Shown here in pieces: positions 26,439-38,754 of a stretch of DNA of 64,000 nucleotides. The first letter of the stretch is position 1. Each line of letters begins with the position of its first letter. The DNA is from Acanthornis magna (lineage: Eukaryota; Chordata; Aves; Passeriformes; Acanthizidae), in NCBI GenBank assembly GCA_036785705.1, contig JAWUZG010000051.1:17264501-17328500 (forward strand), written 5' to 3'. The translations under genes and the position numbers were made by a program. The notes under the pieces were generated by a model that was given only the letters and a program-made list of their open reading frames with translations, made no database searches and had not been told where the DNA came from.

Positions 26439-26756
26439 TCACTTAGCCCAAAGTAAATTTTGAAAAGTATGCACTTCTCGGATCAGATTTTTCCAATAGT
26501 CCCAAAGGATGACAAAAAGCTTCAACATAATTCTTATCGCTGTAAGGTCTCCCAACTGCAGAAGAGCTTCTATGTCATGGTGCCCAAAGAAGGCTTCACC
26601 TGCCTCTTCCATGTCAGTTGATTTGGTTGCAGACAGATCTGTGACATCAACTGCGTTGGTCTGTTCTTGTGTTCTTACCCACACTCTCCTCGGGTTCAAC
26701 AACTGTCCCAAGCTAAAGCTCCTTGCACCCAAGGCACTCCTTTTCACAATGTACAA
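26439..26756 (-). other. Unidentified open frame of about 105 codons
   Basis: A minus-strand frame reading ARSFSLGQLLNPRRVWVR early, then DVTDLSATKSTDMEEAGEAF and HHDIEALLQLGDLTAIRIML, ending in LLWAK and a stop. It looks protein-like (charged and hydrophobic residues well mixed, a Trp-rich end), but I do not recognise it. It lies just outside the CRACR2A island and the opposite strand is also open for a similar length, which weakens the case. It could be a decayed retroviral or transposon piece, or chance. Confidence 0.25.
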
Positions 26757-27914
26757 GCCCTCCTACTTACCTTCCCAGTCCATCTTTCCTGAACAGCCTG
26801 TAACCCCTCGGGCTTATCTCCTCAAAGTAAGCTACAATCCCAGAGCACTGGCAAATAGCAAACCTTGCAGCTGGAATGGGTAATGTGAGGAAGATGTGCA
26901 CGTGGTCTGCCAAGTACAGGCACATGCATAAGCCTGATAAAACTACTTACAAAGCCCTACAAGTAATCATTTTAAACAGTTATTAAACATCGAGTTATGT
27001 GCTCTTAACTAGGATGAATTGTGCAAAGGGAAATACTACTTCACTCATTACAACAATTCTTTGACTGTAGGCTTGAACAAGGGAAGCTTGAGTGTGGATT
27101 TACAGTACAGTAAAGTGCTACTTGACAGTTACTGCTCACATTCATGGTCTGTAAAAAAAGGTAAATATTTGAAATTTGCTTACCACAGCAGCTGCCTTAC
27201 ATGTACTGTGGGTGAAAATAGGCACACAGGTACTTACCATGAAATCATCAGCATGTCAAATAGCTATAATACTCTGCATATGCTGATTTGACTCAGCCTA
27301 ACTTTTCTATTTAACTTTTTGCTATGTAAGTAAAACAGTGGGTAAAAGACAGGATTATCTTTCTTTTAAACATATGGACCATCTTACAAGATTCTTTTGG
27401 AGAAATGAAGGCACACTATCAGCCACAAGGTACTAGATGTAATTCAGAATCCCATGTAGAAACTGAAGACAGCATATAGAAAGTTTCAGAACAGCAGAGA
27501 ATTTATAACACGTATGGGGAGAAAAGCTCACTGAAACAGCATTTGCAGACTTAGTGGTAACTTTCATATATTAAGGCCCCAGAGACTATATCTTAAAATT
27601 GAAGACCGCTTAGGTATCTTGTTGCAACCAATCATTCCATTTTCTTCCTTACCATTCACATGAGGCAGTTTAGACTTTGCAGTTTCTTTAAAAAAGTTTT
27701 GGTGCCTACTAAGCAATAGTAGAAGAGCTGGTCAATGAAATTTTCTAGGTCTTGTCTGGACAGTTAATGCTGTTCTTATATGTATCTGTGAATACTTTGG
27801 AGTATAGCCTTACAGAGCCACCTAGAAATGAGCTATTGCTCTCTGTTTCTATTCTCTCTCATAGCAAAAGGTATGGATTGTATTGCATTCATGTACTGCT
27901 GTGATTTCTTTCAG
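26757..27914. other. Intergenic or intronic, nothing recognised
   Basis: AT-rich sequence between the CRACR2A island and the plus-strand exon candidate. If that candidate belongs to a divergent gene, this would be its intron. No known repeat or open frame stands out. Confidence 0.4.
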
Positions 27915-28147
27915 CAATTTCTGATCGTATACCTTCATACGCCTTCCATTCCCTAGCTGATGATGGTGGAGACAAAGACCCTAATGGACTTGAGCAGCCA
28001 CAATTTGTTCTCCATGAACAGCCAGAATCAAATTCATTACCATATCTCTCTCCTGAAGTAAGTGGATTGAAAAGCAGTAAACTCATATGCCGTGATGTCG
28101 GAGACTGCGACACTAACTGCCAAGAGAAAAAATAGCCCAAGAATAAA
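27915..28147 (+). CDS. Candidate terminal coding exon of an unidentified plus-strand gene
   Basis: The pyrimidine-rich acceptor GATTTCTTTCAG ends at 27914. After two bases that would complete a split codon, 72 codons stay open to TAG at 28133-28135, and AATAAA follows at 28142-28147. The reading begins ISDRIPSYAFHSLADDGGDK, continues with EQPQFVLHEQPESNSLPYLS and ends in CRDVGDCDTNCQEKK. Codon choice looks coding-like. A consensus donor (GAA/GTAAGT) at 28058 offers an alternative in which this is an internal exon of 143 nt ending in phase 0. There is no ATG, so simple ORF lists miss it. I do not recognise the protein and found no upstream partner exon with a compatible phase. The overlapping minus-strand frame is also open, so chance is possible. 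Confidence 0.35.
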
Positions 28148-29049
28148 TGTGCATAGGCATGAATCTACTTCTTAACACTGCAACACAAATTACAGTCCTA
28201 AATGGAATACTTTAAAGAATTAAACCCTTTTATATGGGTCTAAATTTCTCCTCTATGAAATCTATATAAAAACTCACTTCATTTTCAAGGACTAAAAGAA
28301 GGAGATTTTGAAAAATACTGGTGTGCAAAACATATTGTCTGGAACTAGGATCCTTCTGACTGCTATGTTTAATGTACAGTGGGTTAGAAACTAGATGACA
28401 GTTTCTACCACTGGGTTATACAAATGCCAGAACTACAAACAGAAACATGTGGTAGGCAGAAGACAGCTTGCAGCTCTTAAATCAGGAAATGCCAAGTGCA
28501 ATATAAAAATACAACCACCACCCTTTAAATAAAACAGGCTGTATTTCACAGTTTATTTAGGGTGATGTGTGTTTATTTCAGTCTGCAAAGCCATCATACT
28601 GCTGGGAGGCAAGAGGTCATTTTCTTCTTCATTTAGGCTGTCAGTAGCAGGCCTATTTTGTCTCTCCACACTAACACAACTTTTAATTGCCTATGAAATT
28701 GCACCACCCTGAGGGAATTTCATACTAACATTTCAAAATCGTGTTTTCCTTCTTTATGCTCAAGGATCAGAGGAAAAGTACAGAAACTGTAGTCATGAAT
28801 GTAGTGCAAGAAATTTACAGATTTACAGTAAACTTTACCAGAAATTTACAGTAAAATGGAAATTGTATTAAGTGACAGGTAGGAAACTGGAGGTATTCCA
28901 GCTTGATCAGCTCTAGAGTCAGCTTGCTTGACAGGGTAAAGGAGATACACGCTTGATTTCATGCTTATGTCACCTGCAGTGCAGTATGAGTTTGATTGTG
29001 CTACACTGAAAAAACTAAATGCATGATTTTTCTAAAAATCAAGGTTTAA
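28148..29049. other. Intergenic, nothing recognised
   Basis: AT-rich sequence with no known repeat. A pyrimidine tract ending in TTATTTCAG near 28580 could be an acceptor, but the frame behind it closes after 21 codons. Confidence 0.4.
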
Positions 29050-29667
29050 TTATAGAATTAATCTGGCTGTTATCTATTCCAAGCCCTTGCTCACAGCAGA
29101 GTCAGCTTGTGCGGGTTGTCCAGGGTCTTGTCAAACTGAATTTTGAAAACTTCCAAAGATGGAGCCTCCACAACCTCCATGGGCAATCTGTTCTAGTGCT
29201 TGGCATTGCACACAGTAAAAATATTGTTTTGTTATATTTAGATGGAGATTCCTGTATTTCAATTTGTGTCCATTGCCTCTTGTCCTTTCACTTTGCAGTA
29301 CTAAGAAGAGACTACTTTTGTCTTCTTTATGCCCTCCAACCAAGAATTTATATACATTGATAAAATTGCCTCCCAGGCCTTCTTTTCTCGAGGCTAAACA
29401 GTCACAGTTCTCTCAGCGTCTCCTCAAATGTTTCAATGTGTTAATCATTTTAGGAACTGTTTTCTGGATTCACTCCAGTGCATCCTTGTCTCATACTGGG
29501 AAACCCAGAACTGCATACAACACTCCAGATGTGGTCGAGTGCTCAGTAGAAGGGAAGGATCATCTCTTCCACAATCCTGCCAGAAACACTCCACTCCAAG
29601 GGGACTTGCAATGACACTGGCCAGCTCCCTCCCTCAGGGATCCATCCCATCAGCTTCCATAGACTTA
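29050..29667 (-). mobile_element. CR1 LINE, 3' UTR and a scrap of ORF2, reverse orientation
   Basis: The plus strand reads the reverse complement of the bird CR1 3' region: CCAAGCCCTTGCTCACAGCA, GGTTGTCCAGGGTCTTGTC, GGGAAACCCAGAACTGCAT and ACACTCCAGATGTGGTCGAG are all typical. Near 29600-29667 it switches to reverse transcriptase-coding CR1 sequence (CACTGGCCAGCTCCCTC), which suggests an internal deletion before the next copy begins at 29668. It is not intact and encodes nothing functional. Confidence 0.8.
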
Positions 29668-32145
29668 GAGTCACACAATATCTCAGGTGGGAAGGGACAC
29701 ATAATGATCAATAGTTTCAAATCCCTGCTCCCCACAGGACTACCTAAAACTAAGCCATACAACTAAGAGCATCATCAAGATGCTCCCTGAACTGTGACAG
29801 GTTTGGTGCCATGAGCAGTTTCCTTTAGGAGCCTGTTCCAGTGATCAACCACCTGCTCAGTGAAGAACATTTGCCTAATGTTTAATCTGAACTTACCTCG
29901 TGCAGCTTCATTGCATTTCCTCCTGTCCTGTTGCTGGTCACCAGAGAGAGATCAGCTCCTCCCCTCCACTGCTTGCCTTCAGGAAGCTGTAGACTGTGAT
30001 GAGGTCACCCCTCAGCCTTCTCTTCTGTAAGCTAATCAAACCAAGGCAACCTCAGCCACTTCCTCCTAAGTCTTGCCTTTGAGACCTGTCATCATCTTCA
30101 TCACCCTCCTCTGGACACACCCCAATAGCTTTATATCCTTCATTTATTGTGGCACCTCAAAACTGCCCCCAGCTCTCAAGGCGAGGCCACCCCAGTGCAG
30201 AGCAGAGCAGGACAATCCCCTCCCTTGCCCCGGCTGGCGATGCTGTGCCTGATCCCCCCAGGACATGGTTGGCCCTATTGGGGGCCCCTGCCAGGGCCCT
30301 GCTGACTCATATTTGACTTGCCAGGGTCCCCCAGGTCCCTTTCCACAGTGCTGTTCTCCAGTCTCTCATCCTACAATTTGTATGAATAACCAGGATTACT
30401 GTGTCCCACATGGTGAATCCAGCACTTGGTCTAGTTAAATTTCATACAGTTGGTGATTGCTCAGCTCTCCAGATCTCTCTGCAGGACCTCTTTACCCTCG
30501 AGTGAGTCCAAAGCTCCTCCTAATTTAGTATCGTTGACAAACTTACTTATTGTACATTTGATTCCTGTGTCCAGATCATTTATAAAAACATTGAAGACCA
30601 CTGGCTGTAAAACTGTGCAGTTTTACAGTTTCAGTGAAACCACAGTTTCACTGGTGGTGACTGGCTGCCAGCCTGATGTAAACCCATTTACTCAAGATAT
30701 TATGGATTTGTCTAGCTTTGTGCTGGGCTGTTGATTCAGAAAGATACTGTGAGAGTACTATCAAAAGCTTGGTAAAATCCCAAAACACCACATTTACTGG
30801 CTTCCCTTGGTCAATTAGCTGTGTAGCCTTTTACTGAAATAAAATGAAGTTGGTTAAGATGGACTTTCCCCTTGTGAACCTGTGCTCACTATAATCAATG
30901 AGTGCATTGTCTCTCAGAAAAACCTTCTCTATAATTTTACCAGGCACTGAAGTAAGACTGACAGGTCTATAATTACCAGGGTCTTCCTTCTTATCCTTCT
31001 TGAAACATTGCCAGCTTCAGTGGACTGGGAGCTCTCCAGACTCCCAAGACCATAGAAGAAAAATAATGCAGAGAGATCCTGTGATAACATTGGCCAGCCC
31101 CACCAGTATCATGGGATGAATCCCATCAGGCTCCACGGATTTATGCGCATCCTGCTTGAACAGCTCCTCTTGAACAAGTTCAGGGGCAGCTGGCAATTTA
31201 TCATCCCCTAAGTCCTGGTCTTCCAACACAAGTGTCCTGGGATCCCAGGGCCCATCATCGGTGTTAAAGACAGAGATAATGACAGCATTAAATATCTCTG
31301 CTTTGTCTGTGTCCCTATTTGTTACATGACTGACCCTGTCAATCAACAGACCAGTGTTCTCTCTGATTCTCTGTTTGCTGTTAATATATTTTAAGAAGCC
31401 TTTTTTGTCCTTCACAGTGTTGGCCAGCTTGAGCTCCACTCGAGCTTTGACTGCATGAATTTTCTCCCTGCAGTGCCAAACACAGTCTCTCTAATCCTCC
31501 TGCATTGCCCATTCTTGCTTCCATTGTCCATACATTTTCCTTTTGCCTGAATTCTATAAGATCGCTGTTAAGCCAAGGCAGCCCTTTGCACTGCTTTTGA
31601 CTTCCCTTCCTTTGGAATTGCCTGCCCCAGTGCTCTTAAGAGAAGGCTCTTAAAAAGTGGCCAGCATTCATGAACCCCAATACCTTCAAAAGCAGATCCC
31701 CAGGGGTCCACACTAGCTAGCCCCTTCAGCAGCCCAAAATCTGTTCTTCCCATATCCAGGGACAAAGTTTCCTGGTGTTTTTTTTCTCCAAATGCCAATG
31801 ATTTGAAATGCAACTACGGTCACATGGTCACTGTGATCAAGACAGCCACCAGTCCCCACTTCACCCCTGAGACCCTCTCTTTACAAACAGCAAAGCTGGG
31901 AGGGCACCTGTCCTAGTTGCCTCCCTTAGTACCTGCACCAAGAAGTTATCTTCAATGTGCTTCAGCAATTTCCTGAATCTGTTTGTGTCCAATGTATGAT
32001 ATTAACCAGCTGATGTCTGGGAAGTTAAAATCATCCATAAGGACAAGGGCAGATGAACTAGAGATATCCCTCAGTTCCTCGTTGAATAATTCATCATTGC
32101 TGTCTGTCCTGGCTGTTTTGGCATTCCTCACCCTGTCCATGCAAG
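29668..32145 (-). mobile_element. Long degenerate CR1 LINE (3' UTR, RT, endonuclease remnants), reverse orientation
   Basis: Its 3' end begins with GAGTCACACAATATCTCAGG. The 3' UTR follows, then the reverse transcriptase region: a minus-strand frame at 31017-31439 includes KKGFLKYINSKQRIRENTG, FNAVIISVF and EPDGIHPMIL, which is CR1 ORF2. Near 31952-32110 the endonuclease motif survives as LVLMDDFNFPDISW. Stops and frameshifts break the reading frame throughout, so this is a dead copy. At about 2.5 kb it is long for a bird CR1, most of which are truncated to a few hundred bases. A twin-hairpin anomaly lies at 30605-30653. Confidence 0.85.
30605..30653. repeat. Two adjacent perfect hairpins within the CR1 copy
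   Basis: CTGTAAAACTG at 30605-30615 pairs with 30618-30628 across a 2-nt loop. CAGTGAAAC at 30632-30640 pairs with 30645-30653 across a 4-nt loop. Neither is part of the CR1 sequence as I know it at this place. Confidence 0.85.
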
Positions 32146-32149
32146 CTCA

Positions 32150-32325
32150 GGACAGCATTGCTGTTTTCCTCCTAGGTCACTTTTCTGTGCTGCCACCTCT
32201 TGTGTGCTCCTTTGGATGTTTGAGTTCAGTCAGGAGCTCCTTGTTCATCCATGAAGGCATCTTGACACTTTTGCTTAACTTTCTGGGTTCTGGGACGGAC
32301 CATTCTTGGGCATAATGTATAATAA
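32150..32325 (-). mobile_element. CR1 fragment, out of order relative to its neighbour
   Basis: CTTGTGTGCTCCTTTGGATG and GGAGCTCCTTGTTCATCCAT are typical reverse-oriented CR1 ORF2 sequence. They belong to a position already passed near 31.5 kb in the adjoining copy. This is therefore either a separate CR1 insertion or a local duplication. Confidence 0.6.
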
Positions 32326-35300
32326 ACTACCAAAAAATAACAAGAAAAGTATTTCTGTCCATATAAATCCTGCATTAAAATGGTTTCCTTAAGCCATGTG
32401 CAGCTCAGCATTGGCACATGAATAATTAGAGCTGTTGCATAAACTGGCACTTTTTCCAATAAGGCACCATCAGCTCCATAAGAAAACATGAATTAACAGG
32501 TGTATTTGTGAACACCAACAGCTTACAAAGCAAGGAGATCTACACTGCTTATTTGCCCTGTCCCTCAGAAACAGGGCAACTTCCTAACTGCAGCTCAGCA
32601 CTTTCTGTCTCTCATGGCTTTAAAGGAAACCAAATGAGCTAGCTAATACACAGTGACCTATTTCTTCCCCCTTAATACTGAACGTACAGTCTTCGTGCAT
32701 GCTCATGTCTATCACGCTCTTCCAATCCCTTTTCCTCAGGGCTAAGCAAACCCATTTCTGAAATATTAAAAACCACAACATTCCCAGGGGAACATTAAAA
32801 CCAGTTCTTCATGTTGATATTTTTTCCTTATCACATTTCACAGCCACGTTCTTCATATTTCTCAAACTGAAAAGAATTAGCATTTAATTTTTATTTTAAA
32901 AGAAAAGCACCCTTTTAGAATGTTTCCCTGTGAGACTGTGGAGCCAGCAGTACAGTGGAAGGACTTGTCTCTCAGCCTGTGCCATGATACAGTTCTAATT
33001 TTACTCAATATTCCACAGTTGGCTGAACCATAAACCAGTCTTAAAAACACTGCCACTAAAAATCTTGATCTTCTCTCCTAAGGGAAAGGTATCCTGGATC
33101 AAATCCAACATTAATTATACACCACCTTATCAATTCCCCCCATGGTTATGCTGAGGTGGTAAACTGTGTATTTTTGCCCACAAGCTGTCCATCTGTGATG
33201 AAGCATTGCATAGATTCCAGCCCTGAAGTGCACTGATAGCTCAAGGCTCTGTTAGACACATACCTTCCACTCAGGAATTTGCAGTTTAAATGAATACTTA
33301 CTATAAAGAGAATTATATTATCTTATTGAATGCAATTCTCATGGATAGACTATTAAATTCTGTTCAGTGAGGGATTTTGTGCATCAAAGAAAAACTTTCA
33401 GAGACTCACCACCTTTATGAACGTGATTGATAGAAACCTGTTTTTTACAAAGAGACAGCACAGGTTTATATTCTGAAATGTGAAAATCAGTCATATTTAC
33501 CACCATAGCAGCTAAAGGCCAAAAAAAATGAGATCTATTGCAATACTTAATGTAATATACAATAGAAGACCGTTTCTGTCCAGAAATCAATTGCTTCATG
33601 GAGCAGATAATTTAGAGCAATAGCACAATTTTCTCCGATTTGTTAATGCAAACCATAACATTTTTGCTCCTTTTGTCAAACTACAGTGATCGATTAAATA
33701 CAGTAAATTTAATACCACACACTTGCCATGGAAGAGTTGCAAAGACAAGATGTGTGCAATGTCGCTGGAGGGGGGATATTTCAGGAAGCATGTTGGCCCC
33801 ACGAGAAGCCAGAAGCCAGCCAGTTATGTTTGCAGCAGACAGCAACACTTTGCTATCCCCATGCTCCTTGCAACAGTGCTCAGAAGAGGTGCTGTAGCTA
33901 CAATCTCTCATTTCTGACAGCTCTGTATCATTTGTGCACCACTTCTGTAAGTCTGCTCTCATCACGTGTCAAAAGACATGAAAATTTGACTACAAGTCCC
34001 CTGACTCTCCATCCAATACTCCATCCCACCGGGAATATATAAACATTGCTAAACATCCAGGAAGATCATCAGCATGAAAACTGAGTTTAAAAGTTTTAAA
34101 GCAGTTATATGTTTAGGTTCTTTCCTCTTCTTGCATCCACTCCCCAGCCCCTGTGTACATGCACACTCATGTACCATTTCACTCATATAACCATTTTTCT
34201 CCCACTGGTATTTTTCCCCCACAGCTTTTCCATCTCTTGTCCTTGTCTTATCCTATAGCTTTGGGTCATATTTCTTGTACTAATAATAAAAATCAAAACA
34301 ATTAAAAATATCAGTCTGGAGCTGCTATTTAAGTCACTCTCATAAACATTCAATAATTAGCTGATAGAGCTTTGTCAGGGATACAATATTCTCAACAGCT
34401 GTGTTAAAACAAAATCTGTGATGAAAGTATTTGTGTCAGCCAGTCCCTTTATAAGTCTTTTAAAAAAGTAATCCCCCTAGTTAATACCTAGACAATAACA
34501 CAGTGTATCCAGTATCCAATCATCCTTTGGAAGGTTTATTTGTACCAACTGTTCTCAGTCAGGATTACTTTCATGGACAACTTTCACCACTCAAAGGTAG
34601 ATATTGACTAGAAAATAAGATTACGTGTACTAGCGGCTTGGTCACCTCCAGGTCTGTAACCAGACACATCACTTAACACAATAAATTGCATTAGTATATT
34701 CCCACTCCAAATTAGTTTTTAACAATCATCCAGGTATTTCATCTGTTTCACTTTATGACAACATGAATGCAAGCAAAGCACAGGAACAGGAAGAGGGAGG
34801 TGAGCAGGCCAAGGTCTTATGTTGTTCCTGAAACCTGGACACGAGTCAGATATGCACTACCTGTATTGGTTTATATATTACATTGCTTTATGAGTCCACG
34901 GGAAGAAAACTGTATCAGTGGAGAAGCTGAGTGAAAATAAGAAACACTTAAGGTTGTTCCTTTTGGTGTCAGTATGACTTCATTCCCTTTAAATTAAATT
35001 TGGCATTTATTGGCTAGAAGACCAAAACAGGAAATGGATGTAACTGCTCTTGGCTTCAGGTAGGAAACATGATGTCATTCCCACTGCCTGCCTTCCTGAT
35101 TGGCACAGTCTCCGGACATAGACCCAGCAGCTTCCAAATGCTGATACATTTCTCCTTTCTTATTTTTCTTTCATCCCTCTCTAATTACAAGTAAGTTTCT
35201 CTAGAAAGGAAAATACTGCAACAAAAACACCTCAAAGACATTCAAAGGCAATAGACAAAATATAAATACAGAAATGAATGACATTTACAAAGTTAACAAA

Positions 35301-35884
35301 GTCAGTAGCTGAGAAGAGCATAGCTTCAGACTTGTTTCTACAAATGGAGTCACAATCTCTTTTGCAAAAGACTCTAAAAGCAGTAGCAGTAAATTAACCT
35401 TCAAATGTCAGCAAGTAAGTGTGCGAACAGCCAGAATCAGCTGGTTTGCCATCCTTAACGTGACAGCAATATCAAACTCTTAACAGCTCAAAGCACACAA
35501 GGAAGAGAAACTCAATTTACGGTATTCCATGGAACTGATAACTGTCTGAATGGGTCCTTTTCCCATACTTACACTCTACTACACTGGGGTTTTTTGTGGT
35601 TTTTTTTGCTTATTGGACTACACACCAAACACTCTCCTATTTCTGCACATTCAAGTGAGCCCTTTCCAATTAAAAAATCCACTTGAAAGAACATGCAGCT
35701 TTCCAGGCTTGGTGTTGTTCACCATGGCTGTCTCCTGTCCAGGCATCAGCATGAAAACTGCAAACAAGCCTATGAAGTGCATTCATTACCATAGGATTGA
35801 AATATGACCTCTCCCACTAAATCCCCAAGTTAGGACAAATGTGGGACCAAAATTGCTGCATGTTATGTGGCACAGTTATTTGCA
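32326..35884. other. Intergenic, no gene recognised
   Basis: AT-rich sequence with no known repeat family that I can name. The frames overlapping at 33681-34042 are open on both strands, lack splice context and match nothing. I treat them as chance. Confidence 0.5.
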
Positions 35885-36770
35885 GGAGTAGGTGGAAGGA
35901 GAGTGACTACTCCTCTACTACCTTTTCTGACACAACAGGGACAATAAGAAAAGGAGGAAGCCAAGAACAAGAACATAAACCTGGCTGACATAAAAAGGGA
36001 GGCAGTGATGAGAACCAAACCTGGTCAATCATATTAATGGATAAGGGCATGTAAAAGTGTGTGAAAGCTTATTTTAGCCTGGACTTTAGAATGGGTAAGA
36101 CTGGAGGACAGGACTTTGAGGGGTGCAGGAATCAATGGAGCTACCATGGGTTGGGGAATACACAAGGGAAGACAGAGCTGAGGGGAACAAAGGGGCTTAA
36201 CACAGAGGGGCGTAAGAGAGGCCAGCTTTAAAATGGGGCTGGTCAGTACAATTTGGCCCAGCCCTGTGCCTGCCCTGTGCAGTCTGGCCTTGCTTCTTCT
36301 ATCTTATGAAATCTTTTCTTAGGCATGTGTGTGTGCTCATTCTGTGTCCCCTGGGAACAGGCTGCAGGGACTCCATGCCAGCTGCTGTCAAGTCTCTGTG
36401 TGCATAACAGAAATTTGGTGCCAGCTCCCAGGATCAGGCCTTGGGGGGTTAGGTGCCCATGGCCTTTGGGTGGCAGTGACTGGGAGTGAGTGGTGTCTCC
36501 ACATCATCCTCCTCCTGGAGCCAGCAGGGGGATTGAACCCCTGGCCACTGGGGCAGGAACAGCATCTGTTCCCAAAACCAGCTGTTGGGAGAACATGAGT
36601 GAGGTGAGCAGGGAGCTCAGCGTTGTTGGTGTGGGACCATGGTCACTGCCTGTGTGCCTGGTGCCAGCTGTGAGGGCAGAGGCTGCGCCTCCCACAGTTT
36701 CGGTGTGCCTGGGCTGCGTGCGTGTGTTCACCAGCAAACTCTAAGCTGGACTATTCAGCGACTTGGAAGA
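35885..36770 (+). mobile_element. Probable LTR-type retroelement remnant
   Basis: A block of different composition from its surroundings. It begins near GGACAATAAGAAAAGGAGG, contains GAGGGGTGCAGGAATCAATG, GTGCTCATTCTGTGTCCCC and CTCCTCCTGGAGCCAGCAGG, and ends before the AT-rich sequence near 36.77 kb. I recall similar strings in songbird LTR elements, but I cannot name the family or set exact ends. Frames within it are not retroviral proteins. Confidence 0.4.
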
Positions 36771-38646
36771 CCAAAGATCTAGGCCAGGGTCCCCTAGTCC
36801 ATTTGCTATGAAATACATATATTTTGCAAAAAAACCCACAGTTGACCTTTAGTGTGGCTTGCTCCCAGAGGCTTTTCTACAAAAAAGTCACATCAGAAAA
36901 TTATGTTAATGAGTGCATCTGAGTTAAACAAACAAATAAAAGCAGCCAAGTAACCACATTCTTACTTTACCTGCTCAAAAGTTTCTGGCAGCAGAGAAAA
37001 GCAAGAGAAATATGGGAGAAGCAAATGTATTACAAAACATTGTATCTGTCAGTCCCCATAGTATTTTTTGTGACTTGTGAAGAGTAGATGGCTATACTGG
37101 AGTAGGCCTATGCTATTTTGCAAGTCTGCTGTTTTGGACAGTGCCTAAAAATAGTTACAACACTGATGGACACTTAGGTCAAAGGAAGTTTAAGACAGAC
37201 ATGTGCTCATCTTCCTGAAAGTAATTTCCACTATGCAGACTGCAAAAACTCACTTGAGCCTTCCTGCTACGATCTTCTGTGTTGTCCTCAGGCCACCAGC
37301 TGAACTGGCATCCAATGTACTCCTGGAATTTAAGCTGCTAACTCCAGCCAGTACATTACATATCTCACATACAGGAGATGGGATGGGAGTGTACTGCAAC
37401 ATCTATTAAAAAATAAAAGCTGTATCCAATTTTTCTTCAGATTATAACTTAAAAACAAGAGTTTGTGCAAACTGACCCTGTAAATGAACTGGAATGCAGA
37501 CAGACACTTTCCCAAACTTCTCTGGATGAAATGAGATCTGTTCAGCAGTAATTTGAGTACATACCCATTGTAAAAAGCAAACCCGGTCAAGGAGGCCAGT
37601 ATGAGCTGATCTTATTTTTTTATGTCATCCTGAAGTGCTGTGCTCATGTGAAAACAATCTGTCACAAGAATAATTTAGTAAGAAAGCTCTGCCTCAGATC
37701 AAGACACATAAGGGAATGAAATGCTCTTGCACAGATGTAAAACCAAAATGGAGCACAAAGTTTCATTACATGAAAGAGGAACAGAAAATAGCAGGTTTCC
37801 TTCCCCAGAATCACATCAAGATCCTTTCTCTTTTCTTTAACACTCTATAGGCCAAGAAATTATTTTCCTCCCTTTCTTTCTCACTGCTCTTTTTATTAAG
37901 TACAACTATTTCCTGTATTGGTTACTTGTACAGTTCTGGACTTTGCTTGCAGTAATAATCTCTCTTCCCTTGCCAGAAAAAGGATGGTTATTTTACAGAC
38001 ATCTTCAATAACAAAATTCATCAGCACAAAAATAGACAACAAAAAGCAGAACACACTAAAAATTGAAAGAAGAGGTAAAAGTTCAATTGTGCAATAAGAT
38101 TAAGATTGTGCCATTCAATTTGAATTAAGCAGCAAACAGGACACCACCACACAAACAACAGGAAAAGTCTCTAAGATCAGTAAAGATTATGGTACTTTGT
38201 GTCCATGAGATGCTAAAAAAGAAACTTCAGTTTTCTTAACTAGAAAGGTCAGTTCAGACCTCAGAAAAAAATAAAAGACCAAATCAAAGGAACAACAACA
38301 CATGTATTTGTTAGTTTCACAAAATGTATGCTCTGTAGAATACTGTGCAAGAATAAAAAGGAGTCAGTAATACACAAATTCCCTGCGTGATTCACTATTA
38401 TTTTATACAACATGGGGAACAAAGTGCCTTTTGCAGAGCTAGTGTAGTAGTGAATCAAACACAAATCATACCTATAAGAGTAGAACCTAGAGTTCCCAAC
38501 TGGGATCAGAAATCATACTTCCTAAAATAAAGGAAAATGCATTTTAGCCCTAAATGGTTTAGGGACAGGAGAATTGCCATGAAATTACAAACAGAAGCAG
38601 ATACACAACTTGTGCAAGATCCACTGACAGGCAACGGTAACAGCAC

Positions 38647-38754
38647 TCAGGAGAAGGAAGGGATATTTGTGTCCTCAGTTATGATGCCAGATATGTCATC
38701 ATCTTCAGCTTCCAGTTCCACCGGTTTAGTATGGCTTTGAGCAGACCTGGTCAT
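38647..38754 (-). other. Short acidic open frame of 35 codons, unidentified
   Basis: A minus-strand ATG frame encoding MTRSAQSHTKPVELEAEDDD, then ISGIITEDTNIPSFS and a stop. In-frame sequence upstream (RGAAAAG) is also open. The composition, acidic with a Ser/Thr-rich end, resembles the tail of a real protein, for example from a processed pseudogene fragment. There is no clear acceptor and no recognised family. Confidence 0.2.

Noticed and set aside
29019..29766. Plus-strand frames of 110-116 codons
   Set aside because: They are the antisense of CR1 LINE 3' sequence.
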